This document shows, piece after piece, positions 16,327-26,602 of a stretch of DNA of 64,000 nucleotides. The notes beneath the pieces were generated by a model that worked only from the letters and a program-made list of their open reading frames with translations, did not search any database and was not told where the DNA came from. Position 1 is the first letter of the stretch. The number at the start of each line of letters is the position of its first letter. The translations under genes were made by a program, and so were the position numbers. The stretch comes from Bursaphelenchus xylophilus (Eukaryota > Nematoda > Chromadorea > Rhabditida > Aphelenchoididae), in NCBI GenBank assembly GCA_904066235.2, contig CAJFCV020000001.1:8246001-8310000 (forward strand), given 5' to 3'.

Positions 16327-18166
16327 ATGCCTCAAACTATGAATTTTCACGAAGACTTTAAGGGTTTATCCCCAGACATCGCTGCGCAGATATTGATTAT
16401 GATAGAACAAAACGAAGAGTATAAAAGTAAGCTCCTTTTGTTTGGCCATTTTGAACCATCATAGGCGCCATCAGGAGATTCATAGAGCTCTTGGACGAAA
16501 CTCGGTTAAACTGGAAGAAAGCGGCAATGGAGTCATATAAACTTAGAGAGGAGAATTGGTAAGTTATGAGAGTAGAAAGTTGATGAATTGCAGGGAGCTG
16601 AAGAAAGCACTAAATCATACAAACGGAAATGTCAAACCACCGAAGAAGAGAAGGATTTCGGTAAGTGAAACGGATTTTTTTACGTGTGTATATATTGAAT
16701 TACATCCATTGACAACTGTTGTTTAGAGGGTTGCTGACTTTACCTGTAGTGATTTGGATGAGGTTGATTGTACGCTTGAAAGAGAGGAACCTCTAGACGT
16801 TTTATCTGATGTCAAGGTAGAACTATTGACTCCTGAACATGTTAATTTCGTGCAATCCGCACATCAGTCACAGGAAGAAGGCCCGATAAAATCAAGCGAC
16901 AGTAATCAGTATGGAAGTTCCTACGAAGAAGCGAGAAAATTAATGTCTGATAGATCGAGATTCCAAACAGAAAGGAAGATCCGACGGTCCAATTCTGTTC
17001 CGGATTGTTTGGAATTGGATACACGAGTAAGGTTTCCTTAATATTTGAAAAATCTTTTAGCGAAGAGGCAGTGATAGAAAGATGAAAGCGACTGTCGAAA
17101 GGACGCCATCTTTGAATGTGACTTCAAAATCTGGATTGGAGAATGTCGATGGATTGTTTGAAGAAGAAGATGATGCCTTCTTGATGGGCGATAGGTCTCA
17201 CGAATTCCAACAACGGCGAAATTTTACTAATGTGGATTGTTCAAGCTGTCGGAGGACGATTAATTTTGGCTTGATATCTGTTAGATGCATGGGTAAGCCT
17301 GAAATGTCATCCGGAAGGTGTACTTTGCAGTCTGTAGACTATGTTACCATCAAGATTGTAGTCGGAGGAACATTATGCCGTGTATGCCCCGGAGAGCGCC
17401 AAAAAAGAAACAGCAGAAGCAAGCCAGATTAGGAGATTATTGTCCGGATATCCGACCAATGATTCCTCAGATCGTCGGATTCTGTTGTATTCAGATTGAA
17501 AGGAGTGAAACCAATCTCCCATTATACCAGATTCCGGGGTAAGTTGCGTGCGGAAGGGGATCCCCGTTTCAGAAGTCAGGAAGAAGTTCAGAAGTTGTTG
17601 TCCGCCTTTATGAAGAAAGATAAGGTTCCTAAACTGGAAGATTTTGGAGTGTTGACCATTTCTGATACAGTTAAACGATTCCTCAGTAATCTCAAACAAC
17701 CATTAGTACCATTGGGTTACCATGCGGAGTTCAAAGGTGCTGCGCAAATGGTTGGAGGAGAAAAGGAACTGATCCAGCAGATCTCTGCACTGCCTCAGGC
17801 ACATTGCGATACCCTCGCCTATTTTTGTAGGCATTTGAAAAGGTTGAATGAGAGCTCAGATGTGAGTTTATGTTGCTTCATCCCTAGCTTAAGCTTCAGC
17901 ATCAAAATCTCTCCGTAACTAGTTTGGCCGAAGCACTGGCACCTGTAATCTTTGGGACGGGTAACAGTCTCGTTCTCTCTAACAAGGAAGCCGCGCTTAT
18001 CACGGCTCGTCTGATCCAATTACCTGCAGACGATCTCCAACAGCTACTTGGCGGTGATAATAAATTGAACCGTGTTCCATCAGATCATCTAAGGAAGAGG
18101 AGAAGATCTTTCCAAGGACATTCTCCTCTTCTTCCAGTTTCCTCAATTACTGTAAGAAGAAAGTAG
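16327..18166 (+). CDS. cyk-4: Centralspindlin RhoGAP (MgcRacGAP/CYK-4 family), arginine finger missing
   Basis: MgcRacGAP/CYK-4 pairs with kinesin-6 to form centralspindlin and controls Rho signalling at the cytokinetic midzone. The N-terminus (ATG 16327) is a helical coiled-coil part (FIELLDETRLNWKKAAMESY) followed by a polar linker. A C1 zinc finger reads CSSCRRTINF, then RCMVCRLCYHQDCSRRN and PC, made by splicing a 38-nt intron (17293-17330). The RhoGAP domain begins PMIPQIVGFCCIQIERSETN and continues, across a 34-nt intron (17539-17572), to EEVQKLLSAF, LPQAHCDTLAYFCRHLKRLN and SLAEALAPVIFG. Where active RhoGAPs have GxYR(I/V)SG, this protein has PLYQIPG, so the arginine finger is Gln. The C-terminal tail is short and basic. 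Poly(A) signals follow at 18297. Confidence 0.9.
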
Positions 18167-18296
18167 ATTTGAAAGTGGTCGCTATCAATCAGTTTTGTTT
18201 TGTAGTCTAGCCTGTATATTGTTTTGTCAACTTGTATATGTTGCGACTGTGTTTTTACTTAGATGCCCATAACCTGTGATTTTTTGCCGAGATCTC

Positions 18297-18306
18297 AATA
18301 AATAAA
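18297..18306 (+). terminator. Overlapping AATAAA poly(A) signals
   Basis: Two overlapping AATAAA hexamers lie about 130 bp after the CYK-4 stop codon and 60 bp before the next start codon on the same strand. Confidence 0.6.
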
Positions 18307-18365
18307 TTCTACTTATATTCCATCACATTTTTAATTCTACGTTTGAAAAGCACATTCTGTGTTTG

Positions 18366-19036
18366 ATGTTCGAATTCCCAATTTACAGCCATTTGGATGA
18401 CTTGAAAGCGGTGGGTTTACTGCTCTCGATCATGGGCCAAGTGATAACCTTGGGGCCGTTTCATCGTGCCGAAGTTCAGATGAAAAAGTCGAACGGGATC
18501 ATCGAATACACACCCCAGCCGCAAGAAGAGATGCTCCAATTGGATACCGAGGTGGACCAGAAGGGAAATACCACCGTGGACCACGTCTTCAAACGCACCA
18601 GGTATTCTGAATTTAGTATAAAATGCCCATTTTAAGAGATGTCTACGGACAGAGAGCCCGAGATCTCAAGCTGAAGAAGATTGATTGGAGTGAGTACGTG
18701 ACTCCCCTCAAGAATCGACCCTCGCCTTATGATTTTCCTGCTTTTGAGCATGAGGAACGCCCTAAAAGTAAGGTTCTGGCATGATTACATTAACAGTTAC
18801 TTACAGTGTTGAAAGACAGATCCCTAAAATTGTCCAACATCAAGAAGGTTAAGGAGAACACCAAGAGTTTTTCCAGCAAGGAGAGTAAAGAGCAAGCTCT
18901 CTCGGTGGAGAAGAGCAAGGCGAAAGCGAAGGAAACCCCCAAGAAGGAAGTTAAGGACATTCCGAACAAGGCCAAATTCAAGAAGGCTCGTGTTTCCCAC
19001 AACAAGGACCTTGATCATTGCAGTTTGGAAGATTAA
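18366..19036 (+). CDS. Unrecognised Lys-rich-tailed protein
   Basis: Three exons join cleanly: MFEFPIYSHLDDLKAVGLLL to VDHVFKRTR (donor at about 18601), DVYGQRARDLKLKKIDWSEY to ERPK, then MLKDRSLKLSNIKKVKENTK to the stop at 19034-19036. The first ~80 residues look globular (LLLSIMGQVITLGPFHRAEV). The last ~70 are very rich in Lys, Ser and Glu (KSKAKAKETPKKEVKD), as in many nuclear or nucleolar proteins. No family was recognised. The gene starts 200 bp after the CYK-4 stop on the same strand, so it may be a downstream operon cistron. Confidence 0.7.
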
Positions 19037-19159
19037 AAAGACTGCTTTAGTTCGGAGCTGTTTTATTTAAAATACTTTTTGAACTACAAGATTCGAATGT
19101 TCGGGAAATAGACAAAGTACTCCGAATCTTCAATCATAACAATTACATTCAATTTAATA

Positions 19160-20014
19160 TTAAAAGATATCAGCCCGAGGTGATGCCGCAGTAGCTGGCC
19201 GTGAGCCGCCTTGCTGATCTTCGGCTCGCTGGGCTGAGTTGTTGGGAGTTGCTGCGGTCTGAGCTGGAGGTTGTTGAGCGTTTGCTTGTGCGATCGTTTG
19301 GGACTGGTAGTATTGGAGCTGATATGCCAAAGGGCTTATCTTGAAACCGTAGAGTCTAAACCATGAACATCAATTTTCTCATAAATAATTACCTTGGGAC
19401 ATATGTTTTATTGGTTCTCTTGGGCCGGAGATCTGGATGAACAAAAAACAACATGTGAGGAAACCCAGTACCAAAGTAAGCTCCATCAATGTGATGATAT
19501 TTCGAAGATCGAGGCACAAACACATCACAACATCTCGGGCAATAAACGCGTACCATCGAATCATTAACAACATCGGAGAGACCTGAAGATTATTTATAAT
19601 CCCATTTATCATACTTACCAATAGGAAGCACAGATTGATTCTCGCAATAAACCCTGGGGCAAGTTCCGAATTCCTCACTTTTCCATTTCTCGACCATTAA
19701 CTGAATGCCTCTATTAGTCAAAATAAATCTGGCGTGAATAAGACCGTATAACATCTCCGCTGCTTGCTCAACGAGGTCGGAATGACCCTCTTCATATTCA
19801 TCATCTAAAAAAATTATGAATATACGGAGAGTAACCTACCTGGCTCGAGATCGAGTATCATATCGAGGGCCTGTCTGAAATGTGGGACTTGTTCGGATAA
19901 TCCAGTCAAATTAAAACGATCTTGAATGTACTCTTCATCCACCTCGCAGAAGAAATCATTGCCTCGCAGACCGCAAAACCAGGTTATCCATGAGACTTCT
20001 TCGGAACTTGTCAT
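19160..20014 (-). CDS. kin-10: Casein kinase II regulatory (beta) subunit
   Basis: CK2 beta dimerises and assembles with catalytic alpha subunits into the constitutively active CK2 holoenzyme in nucleus and cytoplasm. The protein opens [20 protein letters not shown] at ATG 20012-20014 and contains the typical [14 protein letters not shown] and [16 protein letters not shown]. The zinc-binding dimer interface shows CPRVYC and CPRCCDVF, followed by [20 protein letters not shown] and [17 protein letters not shown]. The C-terminal tail is longer and Gln/Ala-rich, ending PRADIF at stop 19160-19162. Three short introns separate the exons. A TATTGTAG acceptor lies just upstream of the start codon. 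SNX3 ends 352 bp upstream on the same strand, so the two may form an operon. Confidence 0.96.
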
Positions 20015-20365
20015 TTTAATAACCTACAATAGTTAGTGATATAAAATAATACAACAATAAATGAACAATCCTGCTTGGAAAAGGAAAAAAATACGACAAA
20101 TTGTTCAATATTCGGCTCGATTTAACGAAGTGCAACAAAAAAAGACGAAGTGTAACGCTATGGAACGAAACACCACCAACGATTTTTTTGACAGATTCTG
20201 GATCACTCCATAAGGCCCTCCTTATAACGATCAATGGAAGTTTTAGTTGGGACTCGTTTATTCTTACAAACCAAATATGAGTATTAGCAATAAAAGTATA
20301 TAGATATCTAAAAACTTTAACAGAAACTGAAGATTCGGATAAATAAAATACAATCGAATGTGTAT
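20015..20365. other. Intercistronic region between SNX3 and CK2 beta
   Basis: About 350 bp of AT-rich sequence holding the SNX3 3' UTR and the CK2 beta upstream region. The minus-strand 142-codon open frame at 20016-20444 overlaps the SNX3 last exon in another frame and shows no recognisable domain. No RNA gene was seen. Confidence 0.5.
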
Positions 20366-21006
20366 TAAACAGTACGGATTCGACCAGGGACGTAGTTCTT
20401 GTCGATCTCATTGTATTGGAGGAAAATATGCAGCGACTTCTCATTCTGCGCTAACGGATGCCCGGCAACCCTAAAAAGGGAGTTCTAGCTGAGTATTATT
20501 GCTCTTACTTGTTTAAGAACTGTTCCAATCCCTTGCGACGATCCTCAATAAAACCTTCTTCGAAGATTCCATCGTCCGACCGGAAAGGAAGCTGCCTTTT
20601 TAATGCTTTCCCAGGTAGAGGAGGCACTATGATCTGAAAGCAACTCAAAACTTTTAACATGGAAACGATTAAACCCGTTGCAAAACGCATAATTTGATTT
20701 TTGAACGTACCTTGCTATCTCTTTCCAGCTCATTTCTCAGCCATTCAAATTCGGAATACCTTCTTCGAACACTTGATTCCTTATGCTTGAAGACGGGGAG
20801 GTTAGTCTAAAAATGGGAACCTGAATATACCAGCGGCTATTTAAACTTACGCGAAGACGCACTTCATAATCGGTGTACCTATTTTTACCGACTCCATGTG
20901 TGATGGGATTTACAACCTCAATTTCAAGGAAATTTGCCGGAGGTGCGTAGGCTTCGTCCAACGTCTGTCTTTTCGAAACGAGACGCTGAGTTGCCGCTGT
21001 GCTCAT
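20366..21006 (-). CDS. snx-3: Sorting nexin 3 (PX domain)
   Basis: SNX3 is a small PX-only sorting nexin that binds PI3P on early endosomes and works with retromer to recycle cargo such as Wntless. The start (ATG 21004-21006) encodes MSTAATQRLVSKRQTLDEAY, then NFLEIEVVNPITHG. The PX core follows: VRRRYSEFEWLRNELERDS with the phosphoinositide-binding RRYSEFEW, then IIVPPLPGKALKRQLPFR and GFIEDRRKGLEQFLNKVAGH. The tail ends NYVPGRIRTV at stop 20366-20368. Total length is about 160 residues, as in vertebrate SNX3, and near-identity in the core makes the assignment secure. A GATTTAG acceptor about 10 bp upstream of the ATG fits trans-splicing. Confidence 0.97.
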
Positions 21007-21344
21007 ATTGTTTATCTAAATCAAATAAATTCAACATCCAAAACGAAGTGGGAAAAGCGAGAAAATTCGTGGATTGGGCATAAATAAAGAAGAATAAATA
21101 ATTGCATAAAAACATTGACCGCAACTGGTATGTGTTCTATCGATCCGAGTGTAGCCCGCGCGTGTTGAGCCGCTGAAGCCCCTAGAAATCAGGGGAAAGA
21201 CTTGTCACATCCGTGTCATCTGTTACAGGGAATTCCGGCGATTCTCAAAACAGCGGACGGGAAGAATTAGCGAGTAGTGCGTTAATCATACAAAAACGTT
21301 CAGTGAGCTCACTCACTGCAGTGAGTTCAAAACATAAGAGCTTT

Positions 21345-22313
21345 TTATTCTGTGGGTACCACAACAACAGCAGGCCTATTACGGGGTTCGATCAAATCAC
21401 AATTCCACTGAATGGGTATGACAAAAGGTGACTCATTGATAAGTTCAAAGGCTTCGCACTCGCTCAGAGCCTCTTGACCGTCCCATCCTCCCATTATCAG
21501 CATAACATTCTTTTTATCCTTCTTGAAAATTACTGTGCAATGATTTTCCCGAGGCGTCTTTAGCTTTGCGTCCACAAGGAGGGTCCTCTTGGTTATTGTA
21601 TCATAAATGGAAATAGTAGATATAACCGAGACACCGTCGAATCCGCCCACATTAATGATAAACTCATCGAATACGGAACTGCTGTGCCCCTCAACGGGGT
21701 AGGGCAGTCTTGTTTCGTAGAGCAACTTGTCATCCTCGTAGGTAAAGATTGTATCCAGTGTTCGTTTACCATCCCAGCCTCCAATAATATATGCACGATT
21801 GTTTCTTGCAATGACAGCAGCGGCATTTTTGAGATCAGTGGATAGAGGAGGGCAGCGGGAGACAAGGCCGTTGTTGATCTTGTATACCAAATTATGACAT
21901 CCTGTCTTGTTGAAACCACCAAACACGTATCCAATACCATTCTGGAACGTTTGTGTATTAATGGTAAAGATACCCACCTGCACTTGACAAAACGCGGAAC
22001 AGCTTAGTCCATCTTTTATTACCTCGGGTACTAATGTGGATTTACCCCCAATTCTAAACATTTCGAGGGAATTTAAATGTTCCCCTCGTCTTCTGCATCC
22101 TCCCACCACAACAATGTTCTCGTTTTGATAGAAGACTGAAGGAGATCGTCTACTTTCTAGTAATTTTGTATCTACCATTTCAAAGCCTTCTCCATTTCGG
22201 CTGATTTCAATGGATTTCAGACATCCTTCTTCGGCCGCGGCTGAAGCTCCACCAAGAACAACAATTATGAACCCTGCCCGCATTACTGCAACAACTGCAT
22301 TAAAGACCTCCAT
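21345..22313 (-). CDS. Kelch-repeat beta-propeller protein
   Basis: A 322-codon open frame (ATG 22311-22313, stop 21345-21347) contains about six Kelch blades with the diagnostic Gly-Gly pairs: VVLGGAS, IVVVGGCRR, GYVFGGFNKTG, RAYIIGGWDGKRT, IINVGGFDGVS and LIMGGWDGQEA. There is no BTB, BACK or F-box domain, so it is a stand-alone propeller, probably a protein-interaction scaffold. The hydrophobic start is the first blade rather than a signal peptide. The frame is uninterrupted, but 21942-21977 is a 36-nt GT...CAG interval in phase; removing it joins CQVQ to NGIGYVFGG and gives more regular blade spacing, so it is probably an intron. The gene lies 195 bp downstream of the thioesterase on the same strand. 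Confidence 0.88.
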   Translation of the reverse strand: MEVFNAVVAVMRAGFIIVVLGGASAAAEEGCLKSIEISRNGEGFEMVDTKLLESRRSPSVFYQNENIVVVGGCRRRGEHLNSLEMFRIGGKSTLVPEVIKDGLSCSAFCQVQVGIFTINTQTFQNGIGYVFGGFNKTGCHNLVYKINNGLVSRCPPLSTDLKNAAAVIARNNRAYIIGGWDGKRTLDTIFTYEDDKLLYETRLPYPVEGHSSSVFDEFIINVGGFDGVSVISTISIYDTITKRTLLVDAKLKTPRENHCTVIFKKDKKNVMLIMGGWDGQEALSECEAFELINESPFVIPIQWNCDLIEPRNRPAVVVVPTE

Positions 22314-22507
22314 TTTCCAATATCTGGTTGAACTGACAATGTCTGATTAAGACAGGAAGTGCAATAAAATTTATTCGTAGAACATTCTTTAGGCACGCCA
22401 TCGGAATTCATAATAAAATTACAATCTACGTAAAAGTAACATCCATAAGACAAAAACATCGTATCGTTTGTAGTTCTTAACCAGGTGGCTGAGGAGTGAA
22501 GGCTTTT

Positions 22508-23327
22508 TTAGTTGATTTGCTTCTGAACAAAAGCAGCAACATCCGCAATCTCCTGAAGAAACATACTTGTCTTGTATATTACAACTTACTTCTTCAGTAG
22601 TGGAATGATCACAATTGTAAGTTTTGAAAGTAACATTGGGATTAAAGGTTTTCAGTTTGGCTTCTGTCATTTGGCCGAAAGTTAAGGGCACCAGGGGATC
22701 GTTGCGGCCATGGCCAAGGAATGCGGGAGTTTGTTTGTTGGCACTGATCAACTGAAAATTTTTTTATACCACACGATCAGTCACTCACCCCTTCTACCGT
22801 ATCTCTCTGAAGTAAGAATCCGCTCAATGAGACTATCCCGGCCAATTTGGCACTAAAGGTGAGCCCAGCGTGGATGGCCAAAGCTCCACCCATCGAGAAT
22901 CCTCCAATGAAGATCTTATCGGCAGGAATTCCTTGAGACAGCTCCTTCTGAATCAAAGAATGGGCATACTCCGTGGCAGATGCAATGCCTGGGGCATCTT
23001 CTTCTGAGTTGGGACTTAGTCCTTTCAGATCATACCAGGCTGGCATTTGCATTCCAAAATTGAGGGTGACCGGACGAGATGCACTAAACAAAATTTATGT
23101 TATACAGAACATTCCCGTATTACGCATTCGGACAGACAACTTTGACACCGAGTTTGTTGAGATGAATGGACAAGATCTGACTCCAACCGACACCCTGATC
23201 ACCGAGGCCATGGAAAAAAATGAGCTAAACCAAGAAGGGTAGAATTCAAATGAGGCCATACCGTAGATTTGTGCTGCCCTACAGCTTTGGTCTCGTACGG
23301 GGAAGTACCAGCTATAGTCGACGCCAT
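22508..23327 (-). CDS. Acyl-protein thioesterase (LYPLA1/2-like serine hydrolase)
   Basis: Acyl-protein thioesterases remove palmitate from cytosolic Cys residues, using an alpha/beta-hydrolase fold. Exons join to give IFFHGLGDQGVGWSQIL, PVTLNFGMQMPAWYDLKGLS, then the nucleophile elbow GGFSMGGALAIHAG, the acid GHGRNDPLVPLTFGQ and the catalytic His in NCDHSTTEEE. The protein ends AAFVQKQIN at stop 22508-22510, for about 230 residues, as expected. In LYPLA1/2 the elbow is usually GFSQGG; the Met here is found in the paralogue LYPLAL1, although the rest follows LYPLA1/2. The start ATG 23325-23327 is one base after a CCAG acceptor (CAG|AATGG), typical of trans-splicing. Kelch follows 195 bp downstream; TM9SF ends 405 bp upstream. 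Confidence 0.93.
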
Positions 23328-23335
23328 TCTGGACG
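23328..23335 (-). promoter_or_regulatory. Probable spliced-leader acceptor of the thioesterase gene
   Basis: The minus strand reads GTCCAG immediately followed by A and the start codon ATGG. No upstream coding exon is needed to complete the family's N-terminus, so this acceptor most likely receives a spliced leader. HERC4 and the thioredoxin-like gene share the same CAG|AATGG arrangement. Confidence 0.55.
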
Positions 23336-23731
23336 ATGCCAATCCAAAGCACGACTCAAAGGAAGCTCTAATTGAAGAGAACAGTGTGCCTGCCTGTAAT
23401 TGACAATGGTAAAAAGAACCATGCCTTACAAAGAACCAAACGAGGATACTGAACAGCAAACACCACTTTAGTATCCGCCAATATGGCATGCACTTCAACA
23501 AAATAACACTCTTGAAACCATAGCAATATCAAATGGGAATGATCACCATCTTGGACAACCGCTTCTACATGAACATGTTTATTATGTCGATTATCAGATA
23601 ATAAAATGGAATGGATTCGTATCATACGTATAAACTACACAATCTCCGGACCGGGAAATAAATATTTTGGATCGACATCAATAACTACCGAAATTCTTAC
23701 AATAAAATCTTTTACCACAATTAATATATAA
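23336..23731. other. Gap between TM9SF and thioesterase
   Basis: About 395 bp between the TM9SF stop and the thioesterase acceptor. Minus-strand open frames run through it (for example 23368-23625), but they lack a recognisable domain and are not needed by either neighbour. It is read as the TM9SF 3' UTR plus an outron. Confidence 0.5.
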
Positions 23732-25932
23732 TCAATCCACTTTAACGGCACCATATATACGTCGCAGAAAGAAGTACGCGGCATAGAAGCCCACCGTTCC
23801 AGTGAGAACGGCGAAGGTGATGGAGATGAGAGAACTGTACACAAAGTAGAGCAAAGTCGGAACAAATCCTTCGATTGAGAGCTAAAATAAAAACATTACA
23901 CCTTCTAACTCCACACAAAAGTGTGCTTACCTTGGTGTAGTAATAGTACACCGAGTAGGCGAATACATAAAGAGCTGACCCAGTGCTGACACTAAACGAC
24001 TTCCACCACCAATGGTAATTCTCCGCACACAACTGGAAGTAGGTGACCACAATGGCGATCTGGGTGCAGGAGACAAATAAAATTCCCACAACCAGCCAAA
24101 GGAAGCCGAACAGATAATAGAATTGATTCTCCCAGATGGCTGAGAAGATGAAATACAATTCAATGAAGACAGCACCGAATGGAAGAACTCCAGCGATCAG
24201 AGCACAAGGCAAAGTCTTCAGATACCATGGCTGATCTGGGACTTGACGGGGAATCTGATTAGTCCGCACTGGATGAGAGTAAGGTTGCTTTCTATATCCG
24301 AAATGGAATCCGATGAAGACAAGAGGAAGATCAATCCCCAGCCATAAGAATAAAAGAGCAATCATCGTTGTGAACGGAATCTGAACATATAAACAATCTC
24401 CATGAAAGACTTACAGCTCCAGAAGAGTGTTTTCCAATCAAAAAGAAGTTAATCACGAATCCAGTGCCCAAAACAACCGTTGGGAACAGGGTAGCCGTCT
24501 AAACGATACAAACTATTATTATTAAACTCTTTTCTACTTACTCTGAAGGCACAACTTCTTGGTTTTTCTCCCTTGAAGGTCTTATACAAACGTCCGGAAT
24601 GATATCCAGCAACCAAGCCCATAAAACAGTAGAGGAAGATGGCCACCGACGTCAAAGATCCCCTACTGGACGGCGACAACATACCAAGCATGGCAAAAGC
24701 TATAATAAATCATATTTTACTACAGTCCCAAAGACAGAATAACTTTTAAAAATTACTTACTAACTGTAACCACAACCATTCCAATAATTTGTATTCCAGT
24801 TCCAACAAAATTGACCAGAAGCATGTGATATCTCGGTGGTCTGAAGACATCGGCATGAACCAATTTCCACCCGGTTTCTTCCAAAGCGTCTTCCAGGTCA
24901 TCCGCACGATTATATTTCGAGATATCCTTCCTGACGGTCCTGATAATAATGACACTCAAGAACCCGGCCAAGCAAGCAACAACTACAAGAGAGTTGAGGA
25001 TGGAGAACCAATGGATCTGGACGTCAGTACTCTTCAGCAGGATGTCCCACCGGCTGGCCCAAGGAACAGAAGACTCCTCCCATTTCACACTGTAACTCCA
25101 CACAATAGTGTTCTCACTATCCTTTTTCAACTCTTGGAAGGAGGGAGAAGCTCCAATGGAACATTTCTACAAGAGCTAAATATAAAACAATGAACTTACT
25201 CGATCTCCACTAATTTCGAAAGAGTCGGCATTGATAGACTTTGGTCTAACTTCGAAGCCGACTACTCTGTGTACTCCTGCAGTGGGTTCGTGGTATTTGA
25301 GAACCAGTTCCAGATGATTATATACATAAGTCTTTTCCCCTTCAGTCCATCCAATTCTGTAGCCATTGTCATAAAAATATTCTCCTGGCTTTTCGGGCAC
25401 TTCATACATTGTAGCGCAGGGCAAATTGTCGACCAGTCTAAAGAGTAACTAACCGAGGCTTCAAGAAACTCACAAATGCACATGATAATCTTCATGAATT
25501 CTCCTGATTAGCAAGTTTGTTTCTTCTACGGTCAACGTCTTTTTCTCCTTGTTGGCTGGGCATAATGTTTGGCATTTACTATCTGTCTTCATGTAAACAT
25601 CGAAGGGCGTGTTGACAATCCGGTCGCCTCTCATGACTTCCCCAAGGTTTTCAGATTTGTAATGAACCTGCCCATTAGGCTTGCAGAACGGCAAGCTGTA
25701 GTACTCATATGGGACCACACTCTTGATGCTCGTTAATTTTATACCCTGAATAGTAGAACTTTTTTTTAGAACACGAAAAGAACAAATGGAACATGAAAAA
25801 CGACAATACCTTAACTTCAATTACATCCCCAATCTTGAATTCATTCGGCGCTACACCAGGAACATAAAAACCTTGACTAGCAGAGGTCGATAGCAACAAA
25901 AGAAGCAATATCACATAATTCTTGTGTCTCAT
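23732..25932 (-). CDS. TM9 superfamily nonaspanin (TM9SF2/4-like)
   Basis: Nonaspanins are nine-pass membrane proteins of Golgi and endosomes, involved in sorting of membrane proteins with Gly-rich transmembrane helices. A cleavable signal peptide ([17 protein letters not shown]) is followed by the luminal domain with [26 protein letters not shown] and [12 protein letters not shown]. The hydrophobic half begins near [19 protein letters not shown] and continues through [20 protein letters not shown], the family signature [13 protein letters not shown], and eight further transmembrane segments including [15 protein letters not shown]. The protein ends YGAVKVD at stop 23732-23734, matching the C-terminal KxD Golgi-retention motif. 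The start is ATG 25930-25932. Exons are split by short introns. It is about 620-630 residues, as expected. Confidence 0.96.
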
Positions 25933-26067
25933 CTTATATGAGAAAGAGTAGGATTTGTAACCCTTGTCAGGTGAAACCAACAAAAACCGGGCCGACAAGA
26001 ACTTCGTTGGATGAAAGGAGCACTTGACCCGTTTGTGTCAACTCTTCTCCAGGTTTCGGATGCTGTG

Positions 26068-26594
26068 CAGGGGTGGTCAGCAGACCCTATTTTTCCGATT
26101 TTCGGCCCGCGGCCCGGCCCGTCTAATTGACCGGCCCGGCCCGGCCCGTCTAGTCTTTTTCCAGGCCCGGCCCGGCCCGGCCCGTGACGGGCCTGGCCCG
26201 GCCCGGCCCGGCCCGTGCAGGCCCGTCTATAGAGGGTTCTGCGAACTGCGCCCAGGCTCGGGATCTAAACTGAGGCAAAAAAGGCGTTGATCTAGCTAGT
26301 AAAGGATCAATGTGATAGTTTTGTGGTTCTATAATGGAACTAGAGACTTGTAAACGTTTTAGAACTTGAGAAACAGCAACTATAACAACATCAATTAATT
26401 TTCCCGGCGCGAAAACAATGAATGCCAACGGTTTGGCATTGTATTTTAGACGGGCCGGGCCGGGCCGGAAAAACCCCAGGCCCGCGGCCCGGCCCGGCCC
26501 GTGACGGGCCCGGCCCGTTTGTCAATTTCCATTTTTGAGGCCGGCCGGCCCGTTTGGCCCGGGCCGGGCCGGCCCGGCCCGCCGACCACCCCTG
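26068..26594. mobile_element. GC-rich hAT-like MITE, copy 1
   Basis: A 527-bp element has inverted ends CAGGGGTGGTCAGC and GCCGACCACCCCTG, and is flanked by the 8-bp duplication ATGCTGTG (26060-26067, 26595-26602). CAGGGGTGG-type ends with 8-bp target duplications are characteristic of the hAT superfamily. Both arms are dense arrays of CCCGGCC-type units, making them extremely GC-rich and self-complementary, around an AT-rich centre with a CTGCGCCC octamer at 26246-26253. There is no coding capacity: the Arg/Pro/Gly frames reflect composition. It lies about 135 bp upstream of the TM9SF start codon. A 526-bp sister copy is at 56968-57493. Confidence 0.92.
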
Positions 26595-26602
26595 ATGCTG
26601 TG

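Noticed and set aside
22215..22313. Signal peptide at the start of the Kelch protein
   Set aside because: The hydrophobic stretch with VVLGG is the first Kelch blade; the spacing fits the propeller.
23328..23501. N-terminal extension of the thioesterase with a hydrophobic segment
   Set aside because: The family needs only about 20 residues before the first strand, and a splice acceptor lies directly before ATG 23327, so the upstream frame is outron.
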